Source: Chrysochromulina tobinii (Eukaryota > Haptophyta > Prymnesiales > Chrysochromulinaceae). Taken from it: DNA of 54,585 nucleotides. The stretch is from contig JWZX01002887.1 of assembly GCA_001275005.1 (NCBI GenBank), forward strand, positions 1 to 54,585, read 5' to 3'. The position numbers and the translations under genes were made by a program. Of the stretch, positions 26,884-36,346 are shown piece by piece. The notes beneath the pieces were generated by a model. It searched no databases and was not told where the DNA came from. It worked only from the letters and a program-made list of their open reading frames with translations. Position 1 is the first letter of the stretch; every line of letters starts with the position of its first letter.

Positions 26884-28767
26884 ATGAACGTCAAGAAGCT
26901 GCTCAAGCAGGCCCTCAAGGCGGGCCGAGCCTCGGGCAAGAAGAACACGCTTGAGCGCGCCGAGCTCGAGCAGATCGTCGTCGCCCAACTCGTTGCTTCG
27001 GGCAAGAAGCAACAGAAGGCCATGCAGCTCGTCGCGAGCAAGCTCTCTGAGGAGGCGTGCTTCGTGCAAACGGGCTCGCTGGTCAGGTTCGTCAAGGAGG
27101 AGGAGGAGGACGCCGTCGCGCCGCCCGCGCCCGCTCCCGCTCCCGCTCCCGCTCCGGCGCCTGCAAAGCGCAAGGAGCCCACCGTGGAGCCGCCGCAGGC
27201 CAAGAAGGCCAAGCCGGCGAGCAACGGCGGCCCCCCCGCACCGATGGTTCCGGCCGGCCCAAGCGGCGTCCTCGGCCAGGTGCGCATGATGGACGAGGCG
27301 GCGGCCGACGCGTACTGCAAGGAGAATGTCATCTCGGTGACCGGGGAGGGCGCTGAGGCCTTCCGACCGGTGGCGGGCTTCGCGGAGGCAGGCTTCGGGC
27401 CGGAGGCGCTGCAGGCGACGACCAGCTTCGCGCGCCCGACGCCCATTCAGAGCTGCTGCTGGCCGCCGATGATGTCGGGTCGCGACACCGTGGGTGTGGC
27501 TGAGACGGGCAGCGGCAAGACGCTCGCCTTCTTCCTTCCGGCGATGACGCACGTGCTCAAGCATTCCGGCGGCCCACGCGCACCCGGCGTGGCGGTGCTC
27601 GTGCTCGCGCCCACGCGCGAGCTCGCCATGCAGAGCGAGGAGGTGTGCTCGAAGGCGGGCAAGCCTATCGGCCTCAAGAGTGTGTGCGTCTACGGCGGCG
27701 TCGATAAGAAGCCACAGCGTCAAGCGCTCAAGGAAGGTGCGCGGGTGGTGGTGGCGACGCCCGGCCGGCTCCTGGACCTCGCCAGCGAGGAGGGGAGCGG
27801 CGCGCTCCGGCTCGACGGCGTCACGTACCTGGTGCTCGACGAGGCTGACCGGATGCTCGACATGGGGTTCGAGAAGGACGTGCGCGCCATCATCGGCATG
27901 ACGAGCCCCACACGGCGCACGATGATGTTCACGGCGACGTGGCCCGACTCAGTCGAGGCTCTCGCGAACGAGTTCCTCTCGAAGCCCATCCGCATCAACG
28001 TCGGCTCCTTTGACCTCACTGCCAACAAGCGCGTCACGCAGACGGTCGAAGTCATCGACGAGTCCAACAAGCCCAAGCGCCTCAAGGAGCTCCTCCAAAA
28101 GTACGTCTGCTTGCGTCTGCTTGCGTCTGAGTGCGTCTGAGTGGGTCTGAATGCCTCTGAGTGCCTCTCATGGCCTTTGTTGACCTCTGTTGGCCTCTGA
28201 TGACCTCCCTCATCTGATGACCTCTTGATGACCTCCCTCATTAGGTACCACGGCTCGCGCACGAACCGTTGCCTCATCTTCGCGCTCTACAAGAAGGAGG
28301 CAGCGCGCGTCGAGCAGGACGTGCAGCGCGCCGGCTACTCGTGCATCGCCATCCATGGCGACATGACGCAGGCCGCGCGCACCGACGCGCTCGATCAATT
28401 CAAGTCGGGGCGCACCCCTCTGCTCATCGCGACGGACGTAGCAGCGCGTGGCCTCGACATCCCTGACGTGGAGGTGGTCATCAACTATACGTTCCCGCTC
28501 ACCATCGAGGACTACATCCACCGCATCGGGCGCACCGGGCGCGGCGGCAAGACGGGCATCAGCCACACCCTCTTCACGGGCAGCCCGCAGTTTGAAAAGC
28601 CTCTCGCGGGCGCGCTCCAGAACGTGCTGCGCGAGGCGGGCCAGCCAGTGCCCGAAGCCCTTCTCAAGTTCGGATCTGCTGTGAAGAAGAAGGAGCACAA
28701 GATGTATGGCGCCTTTGCCAGCGCGGCCGGGCCGGTGAAGGCCGCGACCAAGATCGTCTTCGACTAG
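26884..28767 (+). CDS. DEAD-box ATP-dependent RNA helicase, DBP3-type (ribosome biogenesis)
   Basis: Two exons, 26884-28100 and 28245-28767, about 579 aa. The open frame extends far upstream of 26884 by chance; ATG 26884 is the first that makes sense and leaves the divergent promoter intact. A basic N-terminus (MNVKKLLKQALKAGRASGKK) and a Pro-Ala linker with KRK and KKAK signals precede the core: Q motif FARPTPIQ, I AETGSGKT, Ia APTRELA, Ib ATPGRLLD, II DEAD, III TAT (Ser to Thr), IV RCLIFALYKKE, V ATDVAARGLD, VI HRIGRTGR. The tail GSAVKKKEHKMYGAFAS ... ATKIVFD is the DBP3 C-terminal signature. DBP3 works in nucleolar 60S pre-rRNA processing. The 144-nt intron splits AA/G of a Lys codon and ends in CCTCCCTCATTAG. 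Confidence 0.88.
28101..28244 (+). other. DBP3 intron with degenerate decamer repeats, family-B-like 3' end
   Basis: GT-AG intron, phase 2. The interior is a run of roughly 10-mer units (TCTGAGTGCG, TCTGAATGCC, TCTGATGACC). It ends TTGATGACCTCCCTCATTAG, close to the TGATTGCCTCCCTCATCAG end of carboxypeptidase intron 2. Both the intron and the next exon begin with GTAC. Confidence 0.75.
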
Positions 28768-29015
28768 GCCGCGGGTGGAGACGCGTACCGTAGCATGTGG
28801 TCCGTAGCCCCCCGAGGGCGGGCGAGGTGTGCTTCTTCTTGACGTGGAATGTGTCCGTCGGGCAGCGCGCGTGGTATCCTCTGAGATTGTGTTCTGTGAC
28901 GGGGCGGCTTTTTGCATACGGCGCGTTCTCTTGGGCGCTCGTCAGTCGAGCTCCTTCAAGTCGGTGAGCGACTCGACGTCCAAGCCGCCTGGACCCATCC
29001 GTTCGCGTCTCCGTC
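28768..29015. other. Spacer
   Basis: Holds the 3' flank of the helicase gene and the 5' flank of the next plus-strand gene. Nothing recognised. Confidence 0.5.
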
Positions 29016-31506
29016 ATGGCCACTGTCGACTTACCCGCGAGCACGGAGCAGGCTCTCTCGAGGCCTTCGACACTCCAGCGCTGGCTCGAGTTCGCCGGCG
29101 GCAGCGAGTTCCTCGCCCTTCAGCCGCTGCTTCACGGGATGAAGCTCGTCGAATTGCTGCGGATGAGCTCGACGACCTTCGGGCTCACCTCTGGGCTCGC
29201 CAAGCTCGGCATGGTGCCTTCGACCGCACGCCGTCTAGCGGATGAGCTCAACCGGCTGCGCGCCGTGCTTTGCGGCGGCGTGCGCGCGCCACCTTGGCTG
29301 CTGTCACTGCTCGAGCCTCAAAGAGCCGCCGAGCAGAAGCTGCTCGACCTGAACCCGCTGACACTCGGGCCGCCGACGACACTGCACATGCTGCCGCCGC
29401 GCGGGCAACAAGCGATTCCCCCGCAGCCGGCGCCGCCGATGCAGTCGCGCACCGGCTCAGCGCGCCCGAGTCGGACCAGCAGCGGCGCCGAGCGTCGGCC
29501 AGCCAGCGCCCGCCACGCGCGGCCGGCGAGCCAGCCAGCAAGCACCCGCCCAACGCGGCCGGCGAGCGCGCGCCACACGCGGCCGACGAGCGCGGCGCCC
29601 GCCACCCCGACCTATATATGGGCTTCGTCGGTCGTGCCCTCTGAGCGACGTGGTGGTGCACTCCGGCCAGCCCCCGCCAGCGCCAGCCGCGGTGATCGCT
29701 CCGCCCTCCGCCCCGCCCTCCAACGGCTTCCGCGTGCGGCGGCCGCTCTCGGCCCAGGCGCCTCCAATGCCGCGGCCGCCTGCAGCGCTGCGACCCACGT
29801 CTGCACGCACGTGGACGCGCGCCGGCGGCCTCGGCGCTCGACACGGCGCTCGCCCGTCGTCGTCGCGCTCGCCGTACCGCGCTGTGGTGGGCGTGGCGGG
29901 CGGCATCGTCGGCCAGACGCTCAAGAGGCCGTGGGAGTACGGCGGCGGCAGCGGCAGCAGCGCCTCGGGTGCGCTCGATACGGCGCCCAACGGCAGCAGG
30001 CCGAGCGCCGTCCCGAGCGCGCCCGCGAGCAGCCGCCCATCGAGCGCCGTCCCGAGCGTTGGCATCCTGCGCAGCCGTCCCCCGAGCGCCGTGGCGAGCG
30101 CACGCTCGGGCAGCCGCCCAGGCAGTGCGCGCAGCCGCAGCAGCAGCCCGCGAGACCGCGACAGCGCCTTCTCGCAGCCCCCGACGGGCGCCATCGCCCT
30201 CGACGAGGCCAAGCCTACCGGTCTCGCGAACGCCGCAGCCAGTGCATCGGAGCGTCCTGTCGGGCTCCTCGGCTCCGTCCTCCGTCGCGAGGCGGCGATC
30301 GCGGCGCTCAAGACGGCGGTGCAGACGGCGCCGCCGCCCCCCGGACGTGAGCGTTCCAAGCTGCTTCGGACAGTCGCGTACTCGATCAACGAGCTGCGAG
30401 AGGCGACGGTCGACGCGATCGAGCTGCTTGCCGTGCGCCCCGCGCACGCGGCGCGCTTTTATTGGAACGGTATGGATCTCGCCCTCAAGATGCTCACCGA
30501 CCTGCTCTGGGCGCCGCTGCCGCAGACGCTCGACCCGCTGCTGTGCAAGTGGTTTGGCGACTGGACGGTCGTGTGGCTCGCCGAGAGCAAGCGCACCTCG
30601 CGCGAGGTGCGGAGCATGCTCGCGGCCGACCCCCTGTGCATGCACGTGCTCAGCACGGCGCCCCCTCCCCTCTCCCCACAGGTGCAGAGCATGCTCGCGC
30701 TCTTCGCGCCGAATGAGAAGATGCTCAAGCGCTGCCGACGCGCCGAGAAGCGGCTGCTCGCCCTCGCGGCAGATGCGTCCACAGAGGGCGCCGGCATGGG
30801 CGGCTGGGCCAAGCAGAACGCGGAGCAGCGCGCCGACACGCTGCGTGCCGTGCAAGGGCACCGGCTCGGTGCGAGCTACTCCGAGGGTGGTGCGAACCAC
30901 GCGCAGCGCCGCCGCTTTGACAACTTTGAGCAGCTCCTCTACGGGCGAGATGGGGTGCACTTGAAGCACCTCGAGGCGCTGCGTGAGCGTCACGTGGATC
31001 TCGTGTCGCGGGCGGCCAAGGTCGTCCAGTGCTCGTGGCGCCTCTTCGTCGCGCTCCAGCGCATGCGAGCTCAGGCCGCCACCGCCGTCCAGCAGAATGA
31101 GGCGGTCGCTCTGCGCGTGCGCACCGAGTTCGCCCGGCAGAGCTCCATCTCGGCCAGGATAGGGGCGCCCACGCTAGGATCGCCTACCTCCGTTTCACCC
31201 ACCGGGCCACTGATCAGGACCGAGTCGCCGAGCGCCGTCGCGGGCAAGCGATCGTCCCAAAAGGGAGCCTCCACGCCCGCGACGACGCCCTCGGGGAAGG
31301 TGGCAGGCAAAGGGGCGCGAAAAGAGAGCGAGGAGGGTGACGACAAGCGCGGCAGCACGCCTGGCAAGATGAGCGACAGCGCGATCGCCGAGACGGCCAT
31401 GAAGGCCGCCATGGCCACGATGGCCGCGTATGACCCAGAGAAGCAGCTCGATCGCTCGTTCCTGCGCTCGATGGCGATGTCGGTCGAGATGCCCGAGATG
31501 AGCTGA
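29016..31506 (+). CDS. Hypothetical protein with helical C-terminal domain and Ser/Arg/Pro-rich middle
   Basis: Probable exons: 29016 to about 29630, then about 29671-31506, with a candidate 40-nt intron (TCG/GTCGTG ... CCGGCCAG/CCCC) that moves the reading frame as needed; the exact splice is uncertain and two genes are possible. The N-terminal 90 residues form a helical module (TLQRWLEFAGGSEFLALQPL and following). The middle is low complexity with RPASARHTRPTSA-type repeats. From about 30350 on there is an ordered helical domain (LLRTVAYSINELREATVDAI, TDLLWAPLPQTLDPLLCKWF), a basic helix (NEKMLKRCRRAEKRLL), and an IQ-like AAKVVQCSWRLFVALQRMR. An introner-like 75-nt unit at 30607-30681 stays in frame. 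Function unknown; a calmodulin-binding scaffold is only a guess. Confidence 0.55.
30607..30681 (+). other. 75-nt in-frame family-A introner-like intron
   Basis: Begins GTGCGGAGCATGCTCGCG and ends TGCTCAGCACGGCGCC plus CCCTCTCCCCACAG. The 19-mer at 30606-30624 recurs with one mismatch at 30681-30699. Because its length is 25 codons with no stop, it can be spliced or translated; removal joins REV to QSMLALF. Confidence 0.72.
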
Positions 31507-31689
31507 GATAGAGTGCAGGAAGTCTAGAGATCGAGCTCAGAGCGCCGCGATGGAAATCTCCGAATCCGAGCGATTGTGGCATCGAGAGACACATTGCCGA
31601 CGTGCGATTTATTGTTTTCATACGTAGTAACGGACATAAGCTACGCATTACGTCGCATCGCGGAGCCGCAGTGGACGTTCGGCGAATGA
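31507..31689. other. Convergent spacer
   Basis: Short spacer between the stops of the hypothetical (+) and thioesterase (-) genes, AT-richer near 31610-31650. Presumed 3' UTRs only. Confidence 0.5.
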
Positions 31690-32211
31690 TTACGGTGGTG
31701 GCACGATGAAGGTTCCTTGCGCGACTGCTGTTGGCCGAGTCGGATCGTCCGTGTAAATGGTCGCCGTCGACACCATTGTCTTGCGTCCCACAGAGTTCAC
31801 ATCAATCCGCGCCCACACGCGGGCCCCATCAGCCACGACAGCTGGCCGCAGAAAGCGAATCGACATCTCTGATGTGAGTGCCATGGGCTCAATGCGCTCG
31901 TATGCGCCAAAGGTGGCGAACCACATCCCAATATCAGCGAGCGCAAACTGGAAGGGGCCAGAAACCAAGCCGCCAGGTCGAAGGTCAGCGACGCCTGGTA
32001 ACTTCGAGACCAATGCGTGATCTTTGCTGACCTCGTGGCACAAGGCATCGCCGGCTGCGGCAAACCAGTTCTTCTTCATGAAGGCATTGACGGTCGTCGC
32101 AGTCACAGTGCGAGCCGTGGTCCGCCCATCGGAGCAATAGAATGCGTGGATCAAACTCGTGGCGCCGCGGGGCCGGAGCCGTCGGGGATGTAGACTTCGG
32201 GGTACCAACAT
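31690..32211 (-). CDS. Hotdog-fold thioesterase-like protein (PaaI/DUF4442 type)
   Basis: 173 aa from the ATG at 32211; the frame is open further upstream but lacks an ATG that would not run into the facing gene's promoter. The first 30 residues are Arg-rich and acid-poor ([20 protein letters not shown]), suggesting organelle import, probably mitochondrial. The rest is a hotdog domain: [20 protein letters not shown] (the central helix after a His/Asp-less GP turn), [20 protein letters not shown] and [20 protein letters not shown], ending [12 protein letters not shown]. Such proteins hydrolyse acyl-CoA thioesters. It is divergent from the zinc-finger gene with 180 bp between the start codons. 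Confidence 0.75.
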   Translation of the reverse strand: MLVPRSLHPRRLRPRGATSLIHAFYCSDGRTTARTVTATTVNAFMKKNWFAAAGDALCHEVSKDHALVSKLPGVADLRPGGLVSGPFQFALADIGMWFATFGAYERIEPMALTSEMSIRFLRPAVVADGARVWARIDVNSVGRKTMVSTATIYTDDPTRPTAVAQGTFIVPPP

Positions 32212-32391
32212 GAAAAAACTGTGAATACCTACCTGTTCACGATGCACAATTTCTCTCGAATTGGCGTCCAGCCGCCCATCATTCAGTCCACGCGCATCGG
32301 AATCTACTTCGGAATTTCCCGCCAAGCGTCGTCCAGTCACAGCAGTCGCCGCGCGCAGTCGCCGCGCGCCAGCTCCCAGAACGCTTCCGCC
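32212..32391. promoter_or_regulatory. Divergent promoter region
   Basis: 180 bp between the thioesterase (-) and CCHC/GRF (+) start codons. No clear TATA box. Several in-frame ATG codons (for example 32242) on the plus strand could lengthen the zinc-finger protein. Confidence 0.5.
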
Positions 32392-33293
32392 ATGGACCGC
32401 CCAGACGTTGATGACTTCGACGATTTCGACGAAGAAGGAGAGGCAGCGCTCGACGAGGTGCTCGGCAACGGACCACCTGCCAAAAAATCCAAGCCTGAAC
32501 CCATGCCGACCCCTGCTGCGCCGCCGGTGGGCTACCAGCAGCCAGGGCCACTTTCGTCATACGAGCAGCCCCCACCTCCAGTGGCATACCAACAGCCCAT
32601 GCCTGTGGCGCATCAGCAGCCCTTGCCATCCACAGCCCATCCACAGCTCGCACCGTCTTCCATGCGTGGCATGTGGGCTGCTGCGACAGATCGCCAGAAG
32701 GCGTCCGGACATACTGCACGCACGCTCGCCGACGTCGACGACAGCGAGGAAGCAGAGCTTCGCAGGCTCGAGGGCAACCTTGCCCCGCCAGCGGGCGCGG
32801 GCGCCATCGACCTCATCGATGATACTGGCACCACCGGCGGCGGAACGGGCAGCAGCAACGTGTGCTTCAAGTGCAACCAGCCTGGCCACTGGGCGCGCGA
32901 CTGCCCCATCGCTGCGGGTGCGCCAGCTGGTGGCCGGGGCGGCGGCGGCGGCGGCGGGTTCGGCGGTGGTGGCGGCGGCGGCGGTGCTCCTGCAGACGTG
33001 CCTGTGATCGAGTGCCCTTGCGGAGCCGGGCCGGTAAGCGTTCTCACGGCGCGCACCGAGCGCAACAACGGCCGGCAGTTCTTCAAGTGCCCCAAGGGCA
33101 AAGAGGGCGGGTGCAGCTTCTTTCAGTGGGCCGACGAGCCACCGCGGCCGACCGCCGGCCCGCTATCCCCAGCCAAGGCAGGCGGTGCCGCCAAAGGCAC
33201 TGGTCCCTACTCCATCGGTGCAGCTGCGAGCTCCTCAGCCATGGGCACGAGCGCCATGGCGAGACCGTATGGTGGCGGTGGCGCTGGCTCGTT

Positions 33294-33324
<31 letters not shown>

Positions 33325-33681
33325 GCCGGCGGTAGCGGCGGAACGGGCAGCAGCAACGTGTGCTTCAAGTGCAACCAGCCTGGCCACTGGGCGCGCGACT
33401 GTCCCGGCGCTGCGGGTGCGCCAGCTGGTGGCCGGGGCGGCGGTGGCGGCGGCGGGTTCGGCGGTGGCGGCGGCGGTGGAGGCGGCGGCGGCGGCGGCGG
33501 CGGAACTGGCAGCAGCAACGTGTGCTTCAAGTGCAACCAGCCTGGCCACTGGGCAAGCAAGTGCCCTAGTGGCGGCGGCGGCAGCAGCGGCAAAGGCGGC
33601 AGCAGCTACGGCGCTGGGGGCTATGGGGGTGGTGGCTATGGTGGCGGCGGCTATGGCGGTGGGGGGAGCGGCCGGCGCTGA
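32392..33681 (+). CDS. Gly-rich nucleic-acid-binding protein with three CCHC zinc knuckles and one GRF zinc finger
   Basis: 429 aa from ATG 32392, chosen because the acidic [20 protein letters not shown] start follows a region with no motif. A KKSK basic patch and Pro/Gln-rich stretch lead to the zinc modules: CCHC knuckle 1 ([14 protein letters not shown], about 32868), a GRF finger ([16 protein letters not shown], then [10 protein letters not shown] ... CSFFQWADE, about 33010-33140), knuckle 2 (about 33360) and knuckle 3 ([14 protein letters not shown], about 33528), separated by poly-Gly linkers, with a GYGGGG tail. GRF fingers bind single-stranded DNA in APE2, TOP3A and NEIL3; CCHC knuckles bind single-stranded nucleic acid. 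No catalytic domain is present, so an ssDNA/RNA-binding accessory role is inferred. The knuckle cassettes are almost identical in DNA. Confidence 0.85.
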
Positions 33682-33905
33682 GGCTTTACTGAGACGGACG
33701 CGCACTGAACTTGCGAGAGATATCCGTCCTTGTACGTGTGCACTGGCATGACCAAAGTCATACAGTAACTCGGTAGAGAGGAGGCGGTTCGTGTGGATTG
33801 TCGATCATGTTGCGCCTGCGCGCGTCCGAGGACCCCGGACGCGCGGCGCGCGCGCGAATGAACCGAATCTTAATTGTTTATGTTACACGGCCTCAAATCG
33901 CGGTC
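33682..33905. other. Convergent spacer
   Basis: Between the stops of the zinc-finger gene (+) and the low-complexity gene (-). A short AT-rich patch at 33865-33890. Nothing else seen. Confidence 0.5.
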
Positions 33906-36149
33906 CTAGGCTGGAGTACTCAGGCTCCGCCGATGGCGCCTCGGCCACAAGTCCAGAACTGACGGCTTGGTTGGTGGCGGAGGCGGCGGCGGCGACGCCG
34001 GCACGTCTGCCCCATGGCGTGGCACGTCTGCCCCATGGCGTGGCACGTCTGCCCCATGGCGTGGTGCGTCTGCCCCATGGCGTGGCACGTCTGCCCCATG
34101 GCGTGGTGCGTCTGCCCCATGGCGTGGCACGTCTGCCCCATGGCGTGGTGCAGGCGTGAGAGTCCAACTTCGACTTCGTGAGGTGGCGCCATCGGCCTCA
34201 GCCGCCGCCGCTCCTTGATCCTTGGGGGAGCTCGAGGCGCTCGGAACAGCGCTCTCGGATCCTTGGGAAACTCGGGACAGCGCTCTGTGGGGATTCGCCC
34301 GCGAGTTCGTCGTACGCGGAGCCTCCGCCTGTGGGGGGCTGCCCGTGGCCGCCACGTCTGCTGAGCCGGCGTCCGCGGATGCCGCAGACGCCGGGCGTGA
34401 ATGTGAACTGGGCGCCGCAGAAGCAGGGCGCGAGTTGGGGCGTGAATGTGAATGGGCGCTTGCCTGCGAGTTAGGGCGTGAATGTGAACTGGCCGCCTTG
34501 CGACTGGTCGTCGCTGCCGCGTAGCTGGCCGAGGCGTGAATGTGACTGTGAATGTGAACAGGCGGCGTTTCGGCCGTTGGCTCAATCGGAGCGCGCCTGA
34601 AAGCTGTGGCGGCGCGACGTGCGGCCGCGGCCAGAGCGCTCGCGTCTGTGAACGTGGAGAGGGCGCGCCGGTGGTGGGACTGCGGGTGCCCTCCACTGCC
34701 GACGTCCCCCACATGCGCCTGCATCTGGGCATAGACAGTAGCGATGTCCTCTGGACGCGACCAGCGCAGCGCGTATCCCAAGGCATCGGCCTCGTCTGGA
34801 CGTGAAGCGTCGTGAGCAGCGAACGGGCGGGACGGGTCTTCCTCCTCGTCGCCAGGCTCCTCGTCTGCTCTATTGTACGAAAAGCGTGGAGACGCGAGGG
34901 CGGTGGGGGCGAGGGCGGCGGCAACGGCGGCGCGCGTGCCTCGTGTGATCAATCCGCTCACCGATTTCTGCCAAATGAGGCTACGTGCTGTGCTGTACGT
35001 ATACGGGCGGAGGTCGTCGGCAGCCTCGAGGTCGTCCGGGCTGCTGCAGCAGCCGGCTGCTGCTGCTGCTGCTGCTGCTCCTGTACCGGTACCAGTATGA
35101 GTACCGGTAGGGTGCCGCGCTTGCGAGCGCTGTACCGAGCGCTCGGTATCGTCGTGACGCCAAGTCGCGACACTGATCTCGTCGCGTAAGGTTGTCGTGG
35201 CGTAGTCGAACACTGCAGACGCGGCGGATGCGGTGGCGGCGGCGGCGGCCACGGGTGCTGGTGCTGTCGCAATAGAGGCACTGGCGCTCTCGATGGCGCT
35301 CGGGATGGCGCTCGGCGCGGCAACGGTCGCGGCGACGGCGCCGTTGAGCTCGTCAGCGTCGACGTCAGCGGGTGCACCGTCCTCCGCAGTAGCGTCGGCC
35401 GCTGCAGCGTCCGCCGCTCCCAAATTAGGCAAGCTCTCTTCGTCAGCCACGTCCATTTCGGGGCCCAGGTCCGGTGGCGCGTCGGGTGGTGGCGGCGGGG
35501 GCTCATCGGCCACGTCCATTTCGTCCATTTCGTCCATTTCGTCCATTTCGTCCATTACGGGGAACTGCTGCTCATCGGGTTGCGGCGAGGGCGTGCGCAC
35601 GGGCGGCCACGCGGGCCCCATGGCGCGACGTGCCCTGGGCGTGCTTATCACTGGGCGAGGGCGATGCGGGCGTGGCCTCGGCGCGGCCCTCTCCATGTCG
35701 TCGTCTTCGTCGTCGTCGTCGTCGGAGGAGGAGTCTCCGTCGTCGCCGCCGTCCCGGGCTGCATCGGCACCACAGTTCTCGTCGCCGCGGACGTTTGGGC
35801 TGCCTGGCGACGGCTCGTACTGGACTGCCTGCTGCAACGCCTGTTGTGGGTCGATGGTCGCTCCCGCCGCCGCCTGCGCCTCGACCATCTCGAGAGCCCT
35901 CCGCATGGCGGCAAGGGAGGTGATCGACGGCAGGTCGACCGCGGCACCCGCCTGCTCGCCGTCGGCGCCGCCAGGCGGAGGCGAGCGTGCCGTCTCGCGT
36001 CTCCCAAACCATGCTTTGGATGGAGTTTCAGAGCTAGCGGGTTGCGGCCGGGAGAGAATCTCGTCGATGTGCGCCAGCGAGTAGCCTTGCAAGTCAGCCA
36101 ACGCGATGACGACAGTGCCCACCGGATGAGAAGCTCGCAGGCCCCACAT
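33906..36149 (-). CDS. Low-complexity hypothetical protein with PRHGAD repeats
   Basis: About 747 aa from the first ATG at 36149 (the frame itself opens at a GTG at 36206). The N-terminus (MWGLRASHPVGTVVIALADL, QGYSLAHIDEILSRP) is the only ordered-looking part. The rest is compositionally biased: a poly-Asp/Glu run, five MDE units (35511-35558), a His-rich HIHSHIHASAS stretch, SHSRPNS/SRPASAA repeats and seven PRHGAD(V/A) units near the C-terminus. The low GC-skew and long unbroken frame support coding, but base composition alone opens long frames on both strands here, so I am not sure. No function is suggested; a disordered nuclear protein is possible. Confidence 0.5.
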   Translation of the reverse strand: MWGLRASHPVGTVVIALADLQGYSLAHIDEILSRPQPASSETPSKAWFGRRETARSPPPGGADGEQAGAAVDLPSITSLAAMRRALEMVEAQAAAGATIDPQQALQQAVQYEPSPGSPNVRGDENCGADAARDGGDDGDSSSDDDDDEDDDMERAAPRPRPHRPRPVISTPRARRAMGPAWPPVRTPSPQPDEQQFPVMDEMDEMDEMDEMDVADEPPPPPPDAPPDLGPEMDVADEESLPNLGAADAAAADATAEDGAPADVDADELNGAVAATVAAPSAIPSAIESASASIATAPAPVAAAAATASAASAVFDYATTTLRDEISVATWRHDDTERSVQRSQARHPTGTHTGTGTGAAAAAAAAGCCSSPDDLEAADDLRPYTYSTARSLIWQKSVSGLITRGTRAAVAAALAPTALASPRFSYNRADEEPGDEEEDPSRPFAAHDASRPDEADALGYALRWSRPEDIATVYAQMQAHVGDVGSGGHPQSHHRRALSTFTDASALAAAARRAATAFRRAPIEPTAETPPVHIHSHIHASASYAAATTSRKAASSHSRPNSQASAHSHSRPNSRPASAAPSSHSRPASAASADAGSADVAATGSPPQAEAPRTTNSRANPHRALSRVSQGSESAVPSASSSPKDQGAAAAEADGATSRSRSWTLTPAPRHGADVPRHGADAPRHGADVPRHGADAPRHGADVPRHGADVPRHGADVPASPPPPPPPTKPSVLDLWPRRHRRSLSTPA
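34002..34150. repeat. 21-bp minisatellite, seven units
   Basis: Plus-strand unit GGCACGTCTGCCCCATGGCG plus T, with an alternative GGTGCG start. On the minus strand each unit encodes PRHGADV or PRHGADA. Units differ at only one or two positions, so it expanded recently. Confidence 0.9.
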
Positions 36150-36303
36150 GTGGGCGGTGGCGAGCGCTTCAGGTTTCCGCCGCTTTCGGCGTGCTTGACG
36201 AATCACGGTTCTCGATCACTTTTTTTAGCCACAATATGTGGTCACCGAAGGACTGTGATTCGCAAGCGGCGCCGCGATGAGCATACCGTCCGGGTTCTTT
36301 TGA

Positions 36304-36346
36304 GTCTTGTCTTGACTTGACTTGACTTGCCTTGACTTGACTTCTT
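36304..36346 (+). promoter_or_regulatory. TTGAC pentanucleotide repeat next to the deaminase start codon
   Basis: CTTGTCTTGACTTGACTTGA, then CTTGCCTTGACTTGACTTC, runs to within 5 bp of the ATG at 36347. It fills the 5' UTR or core promoter; TTGAC also resembles plant W-box cores, but no function can be claimed. Confidence 0.6.
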
